Shown one piece after another: positions 24,409 to 31,472 of a stretch of 42,648 bases of DNA (positions within the stretch are counted from its first letter, which is position 1; every line of letters begins with the position of its first letter). Source of the DNA: Acidimicrobiales bacterium (GTDB lineage Bacteria; Actinomycetota; Acidimicrobiia; Acidimicrobiales; Palsa-688); contig DASUWA010000041.1 in assembly GCA_036378675.1 (NCBI GenBank), positions 1 to 42,648 of the forward strand, given 5' to 3'. The position numbers and the translations under genes were made by a program. The notes beneath the pieces were generated by a model that was given only the letters and a program-made list of their open reading frames with translations, made no database searches and was not told where the DNA came from.

Positions 24409-25825
24409 AGAGCGGCCCGTTCCCGTGCTTGCGGCTGATGATGCGCTCCCTCTTGGAGGAGAGCATGTCGAACGCCGCCGCGACCGCCTTGCGCGTGTCG
24501 GCGGGATCGATCACCTGATCGACGAAGCCGCGGGCCGCCGCCACGTACGGGTTGAGGTACTCCTCCTCGTATTGATCGGCAAGCCGGGCCTGGGTGGGCG
24601 CGTCCTCTCGACGGTGGAGAATCTGCACCGCGCCTTGGGCGCCCATCACTGCGACCTGAGCGGAGGGCCACGCGAGGCACAGGTCGTTGGCCATCCCCTT
24701 GGAATCCATCACGATGTACGCACCGCCGTAAGCCTTCCGCAGGATCAGGCACACGCGAGGAACGGTCGCCTCCGCATATGCGAACACAAGCTGGGCCCCG
24801 TGGCGGATCATCCCCCTCCACTCCAGGTCCTTGCCGGGCATGAATCCCGGAGTATCGACGAGGGTCAGAAGCGGGATGTTGAACCCGTCGCAGAACCCAA
24901 CGAACCTTGCGCCTTTCTGTGACGCGGCGATGTCCAGCGTTCCGGCCATCGACTGCGGCTGGTTGGCGACGACTCCAACGGGTCGCCCACCGATGCGGCA
25001 CAGCACCGTGCAGATCTGGGGCGCCCAACCCGCCCTCAGCTCCAGTATCTCCCCGTCGTCCGCGATAGCAGAGATGGCCTTGCGCACGTCGTAAGAACCG
25101 GTCGCGCTGGTAGGAAGCAGATCTCGGAGCTCGGGGGTGAGCCGGGCGGTCGGATCCGCGGGAACCGACGCCGGCGGCTCGTCGTCGACGTGGTCGGGCA
25201 GATAGCTGATCGCGTCATCCACCACCTCGAGAGCGTCGTCGGTGCTGTCGGCGAGCAGAGCGGCAACACCTGTGGTCCGCGCGTGCACACGTTGGCCTCC
25301 GAGCTCGTTCGGCAGCAGGCGAAGCCCGGTCATCTGAGCGACCGCCGTCGGACCGGACACGTAGGCGACAGCGTCGGTGGTCATCACGACCAGGTCGGCC
25401 ATCCCCAACAACAGCGCCGGACCCGACACGGCCAATCCGTACGCGACCATCACCACGGGCACCACGCCCGAGCACGCCGACAGCGCTTTCGCTGCGCGTC
25501 CCCAACCATCGAGAGCGGCCACCCCGTCGAATACATCCGCCCCCGACGACGTCAGCACCACCACCACCGGGAGACGCATGTCGAGAGCCAGCCGGGCTCC
25601 CGACGCGATGGTCTCGCTGTCGCTCGCAGACAGCGCGCCGCGACGGCTATCTCCGGAGACCCGGACCAGCACGACTCGCCGCCCGGTGACCGGCAGCCGG
25701 GCGAGGCCGGCGGTGGCGACGCCGGATGCCTGGGCCCGAACCTTGACCAGCTGCTCGTCCTCGGACTGGCTGGCCGTGGCAGCGGAGAGCGAGGGCGCAG
25801 GGGTCGTCGGGGGCACAGTGGTCAT
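24407..25825 (-). CDS. Acyl-CoA carboxylase carboxyltransferase (beta) subunit
   Basis: 472 residues of the PccB/AccD carboxyltransferase family, which moves a carboxyl group from biotin to an acyl-CoA. The C-terminal half is well conserved: GRPVGVVANQPQSMAG, KGARFVGFCDGFNIPLLTLVDTPGFMPG, KAYGGAYIVMDSKGM and AWPSAQVAVMGAQGAVQI. The N-terminal half is more divergent and shorter than the usual 510-550 residues. No biotin carboxylase or carrier gene is in the window, so its partner must be elsewhere. ATG 25825 was chosen over the preceding TTG. The stop lies inside a 6-bp hairpin. Confidence 0.9.
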   Translation of the reverse strand: MTTVPPTTPAPSLSAATASQSEDEQLVKVRAQASGVATAGLARLPVTGRRVVLVRVSGDSRRGALSASDSETIASGARLALDMRLPVVVVLTSSGADVFDGVAALDGWGRAAKALSACSGVVPVVMVAYGLAVSGPALLLGMADLVVMTTDAVAYVSGPTAVAQMTGLRLLPNELGGQRVHARTTGVAALLADSTDDALEVVDDAISYLPDHVDDEPPASVPADPTARLTPELRDLLPTSATGSYDVRKAISAIADDGEILELRAGWAPQICTVLCRIGGRPVGVVANQPQSMAGTLDIAASQKGARFVGFCDGFNIPLLTLVDTPGFMPGKDLEWRGMIRHGAQLVFAYAEATVPRVCLILRKAYGGAYIVMDSKGMANDLCLAWPSAQVAVMGAQGAVQILHRREDAPTQARLADQYEEEYLNPYVAAARGFVDQVIDPADTRKAVAAAFDMLSSKRERIISRKHGNGPL

Positions 25826-25867
25826 CAAGAGATCAGACTGGTGGGCGGCTCCCCGGGTTACCCGCCG

Positions 25868-26428
25868 TCAGCCCCCGCTTTCGGCGCCCTCGATCCCGCC
25901 CTCCAAGCCCCGCTCGGCCCCGCTCGCAACGCCTCCCCCAGACCCGCCCTCAGCGACGTCGTGGTCGAGCCCCCGGGCCATCAGGAACCCGCGAGCTCTT
26001 TCGCTCAGCGGGTACCGGTTCACCACGTCCCAGAAAACCGGCCCATGGCCGTGAACGACGAGGTGGGTCATCTCGTGCACGATGACGTAGTCCAGGACCC
26101 ACGGAGGTTCGCCGGCGAGCCGCGACGAGATCCGGATCGAGCGGTCGACCGGGGTGCAGCTACCCCATCTCCACTCCTGGTTGTCCACCCACCGGATGCT
26201 GTCGGGCATCGGAAGGCTGTGGCGTTCGGCGAGCACCCTCGCGCGCTCCTCGAGGTCGATTTCCCGGGTGGCTTCCTTGCGCTCCATCCGGCGAAGCATT
26301 ACGGCGACCCAGTGCTCCTCCTCGGCCTTGGTCATGGTGGCCGGGATCGACACGCGCAGCACGCCGCCGACCTGACGCGCCTGAATCGTCTTGCGACGCC
26401 TCGGGCTTCGAACCACCTCGACCTTCAT
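25868..26428 (-). CDS. YgjP-like M48-type zinc metallopeptidase
   Basis: 186 residues of the YgjP/DUF45 family. The zinc site is HEMTHLVVHGHGPVFW: the HExxH motif with a further histidine downstream. The family motif WRWGSCTP precedes it, as does IRISSRLAGEPPWVLDYVIVHE. The N-terminus (VRSPRRRKTIQARQVGGVLRVSIP) is the usual small beta region. The last 25 residues are a Gly/Glu-rich tail. Substrates are unknown. TACTTT at 26437-26442 (minus), 8 nt before the ATG, suggests a leaderless mRNA. Confidence 0.9.
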   Translation of the reverse strand: MKVEVVRSPRRRKTIQARQVGGVLRVSIPATMTKAEEEHWVAVMLRRMERKEATREIDLEERARVLAERHSLPMPDSIRWVDNQEWRWGSCTPVDRSIRISSRLAGEPPWVLDYVIVHEMTHLVVHGHGPVFWDVVNRYPLSERARGFLMARGLDHDVAEGGSGGGVASGAERGLEGGIEGAESGG

Positions 26429-26459
26429 GGGCGGCGAAAGTAGCCCAGGCCCGTGACAG

Positions 26460-27095
26460 CTACGCGGACTCGGCAGCCAGCTCGGGCTGTTCGAGGAGGT
26501 CGACGGGTTCGATCAGAGAAAGACCGCGCCCATCGTGCTGACCCCTATACCCGGCGAGGTGCCGGATGTGGAGGCGAGGAAGCCCGGCGGATCGGGCGAC
26601 CGATCCGATCACACCCCCGTGGGTGACCACGAGAAGCGACTCGGCGCCGGCGCGGTCCGCGAAAGCCGAAAGCCCGCGCACGGTATCCGCGATCCTCGTG
26701 TCGAACGACCGACGGTCCTCACCTCCTGGGGGCGAAGGGACCAGCCCATCGGTGAACCGCTCGACTTCTCCCGGCCATCGAGCTTCGATCTCGGTCAGGG
26801 TGAGCCCGCTCCACTCTCCGGCGTCGTACTCGCGTAGGCCTTCATCGACCAAAGCGGAACCTTCGAGGCCGAGGCTTTGCGCGATCAGGTCGGCCGTCTC
26901 GCGCGCTCGCGCCAGATCGGAGCTGGCGACCAAATCGAAAGCTGAGTACCACGGCTGCTGCTCGATTCGAGCCGCGGCCGCGACAGACTGGCGGCGACCT
27001 TCGTCCGACAATGGCGGGTCGGCCTGGCCCTGCCAACGTCCGAGTGCGTTCCATTCCGACTGCGCGTGACGAAGCAGGAGAAGCAGACCGGGCAT
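26460..27095 (-). CDS. Histidine phosphatase family protein
   Basis: 211 residues, phosphoglycerate-mutase superfamily. Catalytic RHA motif in LLLRHAQSEWNALGRWQGQAD, then SSDLARARETADLIAQ, LREYDAGEWSGLTLTEI and a second histidine in LVVTHGGVIGSVAR. The arrangement RHA-x-S-E-W-N is closest to the CobC/GpmB-like phosphatases; the substrate is not predictable. TACCCT (27105-27110, minus), 9 nt before the ATG, supports this start over the longer open frame. It is divergent from the MoaD-like gene, with nearly touching -10 boxes. Confidence 0.9.
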   Translation of the reverse strand: MPGLLLLLRHAQSEWNALGRWQGQADPPLSDEGRRQSVAAAARIEQQPWYSAFDLVASSDLARARETADLIAQSLGLEGSALVDEGLREYDAGEWSGLTLTEIEARWPGEVERFTDGLVPSPPGGEDRRSFDTRIADTVRGLSAFADRAGAESLLVVTHGGVIGSVARSAGLPRLHIRHLAGYRGQHDGRGLSLIEPVDLLEQPELAAESA

Positions 27096-27104
27096 GGCGT
27101 GCGA

Positions 27105-27122
27105 AGGGTACACGGGTAGGGT
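27105..27122. promoter_or_regulatory. Overlapping divergent promoters
   Basis: The minus-strand TACCCT (27105-27110) and plus-strand TAGGGT (27117-27122) are separated by only 6 bp. Each promoter's -35 region must lie across the other's start site, so the phosphatase and MoaD-like genes probably cannot be transcribed at the same instant. Confidence 0.35.
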
Positions 27123-27139
27123 GAGATCAGGAGACGAAC

Positions 27140-27427
27140 GTGAGCTCAACTCGTGATGAAACTTTTGGACGGGCCGGCCCGAGACCTGTGGAAGTGACAT
27201 TGCGCCTGTTCGCCTCTGCTCGGCAGGCGGCTGGAACCTCGCGGCTGCAGCTGTTCGCAACGACGGTGTCCGAGGCGCTGGAGGCGGCCAAGGAGAAGTT
27301 CGGGGAGCAGTTTTCGTCGGTGGTCGACGGTTCGCGCGTCTGGGTGAACGGTGACCCTGCGGAGCTGTCCGCGCCGCTCAGAGACGGTGACGAGGTAGCC
27401 GTCCTGCCGCCAGTGTCGGGAGGTTGA
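27140..27427 (+). CDS. MoaD/ThiS family sulfur-carrier protein
   Basis: 95 residues with the beta-grasp fold: VEVTLRLFASARQAAG, SEALEAAKEKFG, RVWVNGDPAELSAPLRDGDEVAVLPPVSGG. The C-terminal diglycine, site of adenylation and thiocarboxylation, is present. It could be the small subunit of molybdopterin synthase or another sulfur carrier; no moaE or thiF gene is nearby to decide. The start is GTG 27140 with CAGGAG upstream; GTG 27188 just before the conserved strand is an alternative. Confidence 0.85.
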   Translation: MSSTRDETFGRAGPRPVEVTLRLFASARQAAGTSRLQLFATTVSEALEAAKEKFGEQFSSVVDGSRVWVNGDPAELSAPLRDGDEVAVLPPVSGG

Positions 27428-27444
27428 GCCAGAGGCTCCCGGCG

Positions 27445-27467
27445 GAGGAGTAGTGCGCGATCTCCTC
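27445..27467 (+). terminator. Terminator-like hairpin after the MoaD-like gene
   Basis: GAGGAG (27445-27450) and CTCCTC (27462-27467) form a 6-bp stem with an 11-nt loop, 18 bp after the stop. There is no U-tract. It lies just before the promoter of the next operon. Confidence 0.25.
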
Positions 27468-27498
27468 GCGGCACCCGCGGCCGCGGCGGCCTGTGCGG

Positions 27499-27504
27499 TA
27501 GCCT
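27499..27504 (+). promoter_or_regulatory. -10 box TAGCCT of the RsiG-like operon
   Basis: TAGCCT followed by 9 nt and GTG 27514. The same TAGCCTCCC sequence stands before the osmoprotectant permease start. This suggests leaderless transcription of the four-gene operon. Confidence 0.4.
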
Positions 27505-27513
27505 CCCCCGGCG

Positions 27514-28041
27514 GTGGCTCGACTCGAAGACGTTATGGCACCCGGCTACCTCGAGGGCCTGGGGACCTGGCCCTTGGAAGACCTTCGCGCGCGCAGAGAC
27601 GAGGCGACCGTTGTGGAGACCGGGCTTTCGTATCTTCGCCGGATCGTGCAGGGCCGGCTCGACATTCTCCTTGCCGAGCAGCGCTCACGGGAGGCTGGCG
27701 AGCAGGAGAGTCTCACGGAGCTGGTCGACCAGCTGCCGTCGATCCTGTCGGAGCACGTCCACGCGCCGGGGCTGGGCCGGCTGCCGGCGCTGATGGGGCC
27801 CGGCGAGCTCGATCCCGGACTCGAACAACGACTCGAGGAAGCGATGCCCGAGAGCCGGCTGGCCAAGGTGACCGAGGTCGAGCTGCAGGACCTTTCCGTC
27901 GGGATCAACCGCCTGGTCGAGCTCGAACGCGAGATATCCGGGCTCCGGCGGTCGGTGTTCGACGTTCTGGACCGGTTGCAGGAGGAGATCGTTCGGCGAT
28001 ACCGCACCGGCGAAGCGACGGTAGACAGCCTTCTGCCGTGA
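27514..28041 (+). CDS. rsiG: RsiG-like c-di-GMP-responsive anti-sigma factor
   Basis: 175 residues, mostly two long helices joined by a loop. The first helix contains E35-S39-R42-Q46-D50, an exact fit to the c-di-GMP-binding motif E(X)3S(X)2R(X)3Q(X)3D described for Streptomyces RsiG, which holds sigma-WhiG when bound to c-di-GMP. The second helix has E138-S142-R145-F149-D153, the same motif with Gln replaced by Phe. The two-motif layout matches the Streptomyces form, not the one-motif homodimer reported from Rubrobacter. No sigma factor or c-di-GMP enzyme is in the window. It is first of four overlapping genes with a receiver, XRE regulator and mshA. The GTG start is supported by TAGCCT; ATG 27535 is possible. 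Confidence 0.8.
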   Translation: MARLEDVMAPGYLEGLGTWPLEDLRARRDEATVVETGLSYLRRIVQGRLDILLAEQRSREAGEQESLTELVDQLPSILSEHVHAPGLGRLPALMGPGELDPGLEQRLEEAMPESRLAKVTEVELQDLSVGINRLVELEREISGLRRSVFDVLDRLQEEIVRRYRTGEATVDSLLP

Positions 28042-28406
28042 CCGGGCGGCGGCCGCGGATGGTTCTCGTTGTCGATGACGACGAGATGATCCGTAGGTTG
28101 GTAAGAGCCGTGCTGGAAGCAGACGAATTCGAGGTGGCCGAGGCGCGCGACGGGGAGTCGGCATTGACGCTCGCCTCTGAAGTTCATCCGGCCATCGTGG
28201 TGCTGGACATCATGATGCCGGGGATCGACGGAGTCGAGGTCTGCCGGAGGCTCGACCACGAAAGGGTCAAGGTCGTCGTCCTGACCGCCAGAGACGACCC
28301 GCGCTTGGAAGAGGAATGCCGAAAGGCCGGGGCCGACGCCTTCTTGACCAAGCCGTTCTCGTCGATCGAGCTGCTCGATCTGGTCGCGGAGTTGCTGGCC
28401 GCGTGA
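28038..28406 (+). CDS. Single-domain response regulator
   Basis: 122 residues, only a receiver: acidic triad Asp13-15 in VLVVDDDEMIRRLV, phospho-acceptor Asp57 in VVLDIMMPGIDG, Thr83 in VVLTARDD and Lys105 in FLTKPF. No output domain. The GTG start overlaps the TGA of the RsiG-like gene (GTGA), and its end overlaps the XRE gene in the same way. No kinase is adjacent; the double kinase at 18.7 kb lies in another operon and a link is speculative. Confidence 0.93.
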   Translation: MTGRRPRMVLVVDDDEMIRRLVRAVLEADEFEVAEARDGESALTLASEVHPAIVVLDIMMPGIDGVEVCRRLDHERVKVVVLTARDDPRLEEECRKAGADAFLTKPFSSIELLDLVAELLAA

Positions 28407-28852
28407 AGGACCTGCCCGATCCGTGGCGAGAGCTTGGGGAGTTCATCCGGGAGCAGCGCTCCGTCGCGCGGTTGTCGGTCCGGCGCCTGTCCGACATGGC
28501 AGGTATCTCCAACCCGTACTTGAGCCAGATCGAACGTGGACTGCGCAAGCCCTCGGCGGAGATCCTCCAACAGATCGCCAAAGCTCTCCGCATCTCTGCC
28601 GAGACGCTTTATGTAAGGGCAGGCATCCTTGATCCTCACGAAGGCGATGGCGACCTGAGCCGGGCGATTCTCGGCGATTCGTCGCTGACCGAGGAGCAGA
28701 AGCAGACATTGTTGAGGATCTATCTGTCATTCCGGCGCGAGAACGATGCCGGCAGGCCGCCTCCACCCGTTGACCCAGTCGTTGGCACCCCCGAGGACGC
28801 CCCTGCAACGAAGGGGGCCGAGGTGGTCGCAGAGGAGGCGGGAGCCACCTGA
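28403..28852 (+). CDS. XRE-family helix-turn-helix regulator
   Basis: 149 residues. The HTH occupies about 12-66: LGEFIREQRSVARLSVRRLSDMA, then ISNPYLSQIERG, the recognition-helix form typical of Cro/CI-type regulators, and PSAEILQQIAKALRI. After it is a short helical region (LTEEQKQTLLRIYLSFR) and an acidic proline-rich tail. The ligand and targets are unknown. The GTG start overlaps the receiver stop; its TGA overlaps the mshA ATG. Confidence 0.92.
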   Translation: MKDLPDPWRELGEFIREQRSVARLSVRRLSDMAGISNPYLSQIERGLRKPSAEILQQIAKALRISAETLYVRAGILDPHEGDGDLSRAILGDSSLTEEQKQTLLRIYLSFRRENDAGRPPPPVDPVVGTPEDAPATKGAEVVAEEAGAT

Positions 28853-30126
28853 TGCCGCGCCTGGCCGTTCTGTCGATGCATACCTCGCCGCTCGCGCAGC
28901 CTGGAACCGGCGACGGCGGCGGGATGAACGTGTACGTGCGCGAGCTTTCGGCAGCCCTCGCCCGGTCGGGTGCGGAGTGCGAGGTGTTCACCAGGACGGA
29001 GTCGGTCGACTGCCCGCCGGTTGTCGAGGTGGAGCCCGGTTTCCGCGTGCACCACGTGCCCGCCGGCCCGAGAGCGACGGTCGCCAAAGAGCACCTGCCG
29101 GGGCTCGTCGGCCCGTGGACCCGCGGGGTCGCCGCGAGGCTCGAGTCGCTCGCCGCGGCGGGAAGGCCGGTCGACGCGATCCACGCCAACTACTGGCTGT
29201 CGGGGATCGCGGGGCACGACCTGAAGCACCAGCTCGACCTGCCGCTTCTCGTCACGTTTCACACCCTCGACCGGGTGAAGGCGGATGCAAGCCCCGAAGA
29301 GATCTCCTCGAAGGAGCCCGCCCGGCGAGCGGAGGCGGAGGCGGCGGTGGTGGGCTGCGCCGACGCAGTCGTGACGTCCTGCACCGTCGAGGCGGAGCAG
29401 CTGGTGGATCTGTACGGAGCGGACCCGGACCGGATTGTCATCGTCGCCCCGGGTGTGAACCACGCCTTCTTCAGCCCCGGTGATCCGGGCCAGGCGCGGC
29501 GGGCACTGGGCCTCGACGCCGGCAAGCCGGTGGTCCTGTTCGCGGGGAGGATCCAACCGCTGAAGGGGCTGACCGTTGCGGTCGACGCCGTGGCGTCGGT
29601 GCGGCACGCCGGAAGGGCCGCCGGGGCGGACCGGCTCCGGGATGCGACCCTTGTGGTCCTGGGAGGGCCCAGCGGGCCGCACGGTGACGAGGAGGTGCGC
29701 CGGGTCAAGGACCGGATCGCCGAGCACCGCATGCAAGGAGCGGTGAGCCTTCTCCCGCCTCAGCGGCACGAGATTCTGTCGACCTTCTACCGAGCGTCCG
29801 ACGTTTGCGTCGTGCCGAGCCACTCCGAGTCGTTCGGGCTGGTCGCCCTGGAGGCATCGGCCTGCGGCATACCCGTGGTGGCGTCTGCGGTGGGCGGGTT
29901 GACGACGCTGGTGGATCACGGCCGAACCGGCTTTCTCGTGGACGGGAGGGCCGCCGACGACTACGCCAAGCCGCTGGCGGAGATCCTCGACGACCCGTCT
30001 TTCGCGCGCTGGTTGGGGCGCGCGGGCGCTCAGCGGGCGGGCGCTTACACGTGGCAGGCGGCCGCGTCGGCCCTTTGGGAGCGAGTCGAAGAGCTCACCA
30101 GCGCCGTCCTGGTCGCCTGCGGCTAG
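28852..30126 (+). CDS. mshA: D-inositol-3-phosphate glycosyltransferase
   Basis: 424 residues, GT4 family. MshA joins UDP-GlcNAc to inositol-3-phosphate, the first step of mycothiol synthesis. The N-terminal domain has the family sequence SMHTSPLAQPGTGDGGGMNVYV with the glycine-rich sugar-nucleotide loop, NYWLSGIAGHDL and TFHTLDRVKA. The C-terminal domain has LFAGRIQPLKG and the SESFGLVALEASACGIPVV motif (EX7E). Length is normal. It is last of the RsiG-like operon, sharing TGATG with the XRE gene. Confidence 0.95.
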   Translation: MPRLAVLSMHTSPLAQPGTGDGGGMNVYVRELSAALARSGAECEVFTRTESVDCPPVVEVEPGFRVHHVPAGPRATVAKEHLPGLVGPWTRGVAARLESLAAAGRPVDAIHANYWLSGIAGHDLKHQLDLPLLVTFHTLDRVKADASPEEISSKEPARRAEAEAAVVGCADAVVTSCTVEAEQLVDLYGADPDRIVIVAPGVNHAFFSPGDPGQARRALGLDAGKPVVLFAGRIQPLKGLTVAVDAVASVRHAGRAAGADRLRDATLVVLGGPSGPHGDEEVRRVKDRIAEHRMQGAVSLLPPQRHEILSTFYRASDVCVVPSHSESFGLVALEASACGIPVVASAVGGLTTLVDHGRTGFLVDGRAADDYAKPLAEILDDPSFARWLGRAGAQRAGAYTWQAAASALWERVEELTSAVLVACG

Positions 30127-30343
30127 CCCGCCACTACCCCTGACCTGCGGTTCATCCCTGCGCGTGTTTGAGCCCTTGCTGGGCGCCCTGCCTACCGATA
30201 CTCTCGCCTTGCCGCCGACCCGGGGGCGTCCGCGGGACACGTTCGTTCGGGGAAGTGCGAGCGGCCCGAGTTCCAACCCGGGCGGCGGCACCCGAACAGC
30301 AATAGGCCAAAACGCAATATCCCAAACCCAATATGGTTGCGCC
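30127..30343. other. 217-bp intergenic region before proC
   Basis: No gene is supported. The last 30 bp are unusually AT-rich for this genome and contain the direct repeat CAATAT (30315-30320 and 30329-30334), the second copy overlapping the proC -10 box. The repeat may be a regulator site. Confidence 0.4.
30332..30337 (+). promoter_or_regulatory. -10 box TATGGT of proC
   Basis: TATGGT ends 6 nt before ATG 30344, supporting that ATG as a leaderless start and excluding the longer open frame that begins near the mshA stop. Confidence 0.45.
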
Positions 30344-31165
30344 ATGGGCTCGGCCAGGTCGTTGCTGCTGGTGGGCGGAGGGCGGATGGGTGAGGCGCTG
30401 ATCGGCGGCCTCATTGCGCACGGCTGGGCGCCGGCGAACTCGATGTCCGTCGTCGAGCCGGTCGAGGCTCGGCGCAAGGAGATCGTGTCGCGCTACGAGG
30501 GAGTCTCGGTGTTTCCAACTGTCGCTGAAGTCGCCGGCGCGGATGCGGTTCCAGACTCGGCGGTCCTGGCGGTGAAACCGGCTGACGCCGAAGCGGCGTG
30601 CCTGGCGATGGCCCCTCTGGGGCTGGGAAGGGTGCTCTCGGTCGCCGCCGGTGTGACGATCTCGAACCTGCAGGATTGGTTGGGGGACCCGACGGCGGTG
30701 ATCCGGGCGATGCCCAACACGCCAGCACTGGTCGGCGCGGGTGCGGCGGCGGTCGCGGGGGGCTCGAGCGCCGGGCCGGGTGACCTCGAGTGGGCCCGAG
30801 GCGTCCTGGAGGCCGTGGGGACGGTCGTGACCGTCAACGAGCCGGCCCTCGACGCGGTGACCGGTCTGTCGGGGTCCGGGCCCGCATACGTGTTCCTGGT
30901 GGCGGAGGCTCTCATCGACGCCGGGGTGCTGGTCGGCCTGACCCGCCCGGTCGCCAGGCTGCTGGCCGTACAAACCCTTCTCGGGTCGGCCAAGATGCTC
31001 GCCGAGACCGGCGAGGAGCCGTCCGCCCTGCGAGCGCAGGTCACCTCGCCGGGGGGCACGACGGCCGCCGGGCTTCGGGCGCTGGAATCGGCCGGCGTAC
31101 GGGCGGCGATCCTCGAGGCGGTTGCAGCCGCGACCGAAAGGTCACGCCAGCTTGGCTCCGCCTGA
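30344..31165 (+). CDS. proC: Pyrroline-5-carboxylate reductase
   Basis: 273 residues. It reduces pyrroline-5-carboxylate to proline with NAD(P)H. The Rossmann start is LLLVGGGRMGEALIGGL; AVKPADAE and VIRAMPNTPALVGAG follow; the C-terminal dimerisation domain has LSGSGPAYVFLVAEALIDAGV and the highly conserved LRAQVTSPGGTTAAGLRALE. Length is typical. It stands alone in its transcript or leads the small HTH gene 94 bp downstream. Confidence 0.96.
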   Translation: MGSARSLLLVGGGRMGEALIGGLIAHGWAPANSMSVVEPVEARRKEIVSRYEGVSVFPTVAEVAGADAVPDSAVLAVKPADAEAACLAMAPLGLGRVLSVAAGVTISNLQDWLGDPTAVIRAMPNTPALVGAGAAAVAGGSSAGPGDLEWARGVLEAVGTVVTVNEPALDAVTGLSGSGPAYVFLVAEALIDAGVLVGLTRPVARLLAVQTLLGSAKMLAETGEEPSALRAQVTSPGGTTAAGLRALESAGVRAAILEAVAAATERSRQLGSA

Positions 31166-31259
31166 AGCCTTCCCATTTGCACTGGAACCCCAAGGTCCCC
31201 TCTTTTCACACGACTCCCACTGACGTACTCTCGTCGCGCGGAGAAGGGTGGTATTTGAC

Positions 31260-31472
31260 GTGCAACGAAAGCCACAGGCGCCGAAGGGTGAGGCCAAGCC
31301 CCCCTATTTGACCGTCGCCGAAGTAGCCAGCCAGCTGAGGGTGTCGAACATGACGGTGTACCGGCTGGTCCAGTCGGGCGAGCTGGCGGCCGTGAGGGTC
31401 GGCCGCTCGTACAGGATCCGGGAGGACGACGTGGATCGCTTCCTCGCCGCGCGGTACATCCAGGCCGGCTGA
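31260..31472 (+). CDS. Excisionase/BldC-like helix-turn-helix protein
   Basis: 70 residues (74 if GTG 31248 is used). A MerR/HTH_17-type fold: YLTVAEVASQLRVSNMTVYRLVQSGELAAVRVGRSYRIREDDVDRFLA. Small actinobacterial proteins of this type include BldC, which binds DNA without an effector domain, and phage excisionases; with no integrase nearby, a chromosomal regulator is more likely. GAGAAGGG (31241-31248) precedes GTG 31260 at usable spacing but touches GTG 31248, so the shorter form is preferred. A TTTCAC/TACTCT promoter-like pair with 16-bp spacing lies at 31204-31231. Confidence 0.88.
   Translation: MQRKPQAPKGEAKPPYLTVAEVASQLRVSNMTVYRLVQSGELAAVRVGRSYRIREDDVDRFLAARYIQAG

Noticed and set aside
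24083-24922. 279-codon open frame on the plus strand
   Set aside because: It runs antisense through the conserved carboxyltransferase gene and the structured gap, has no recognisable domain and reads as a high-GC shadow frame.
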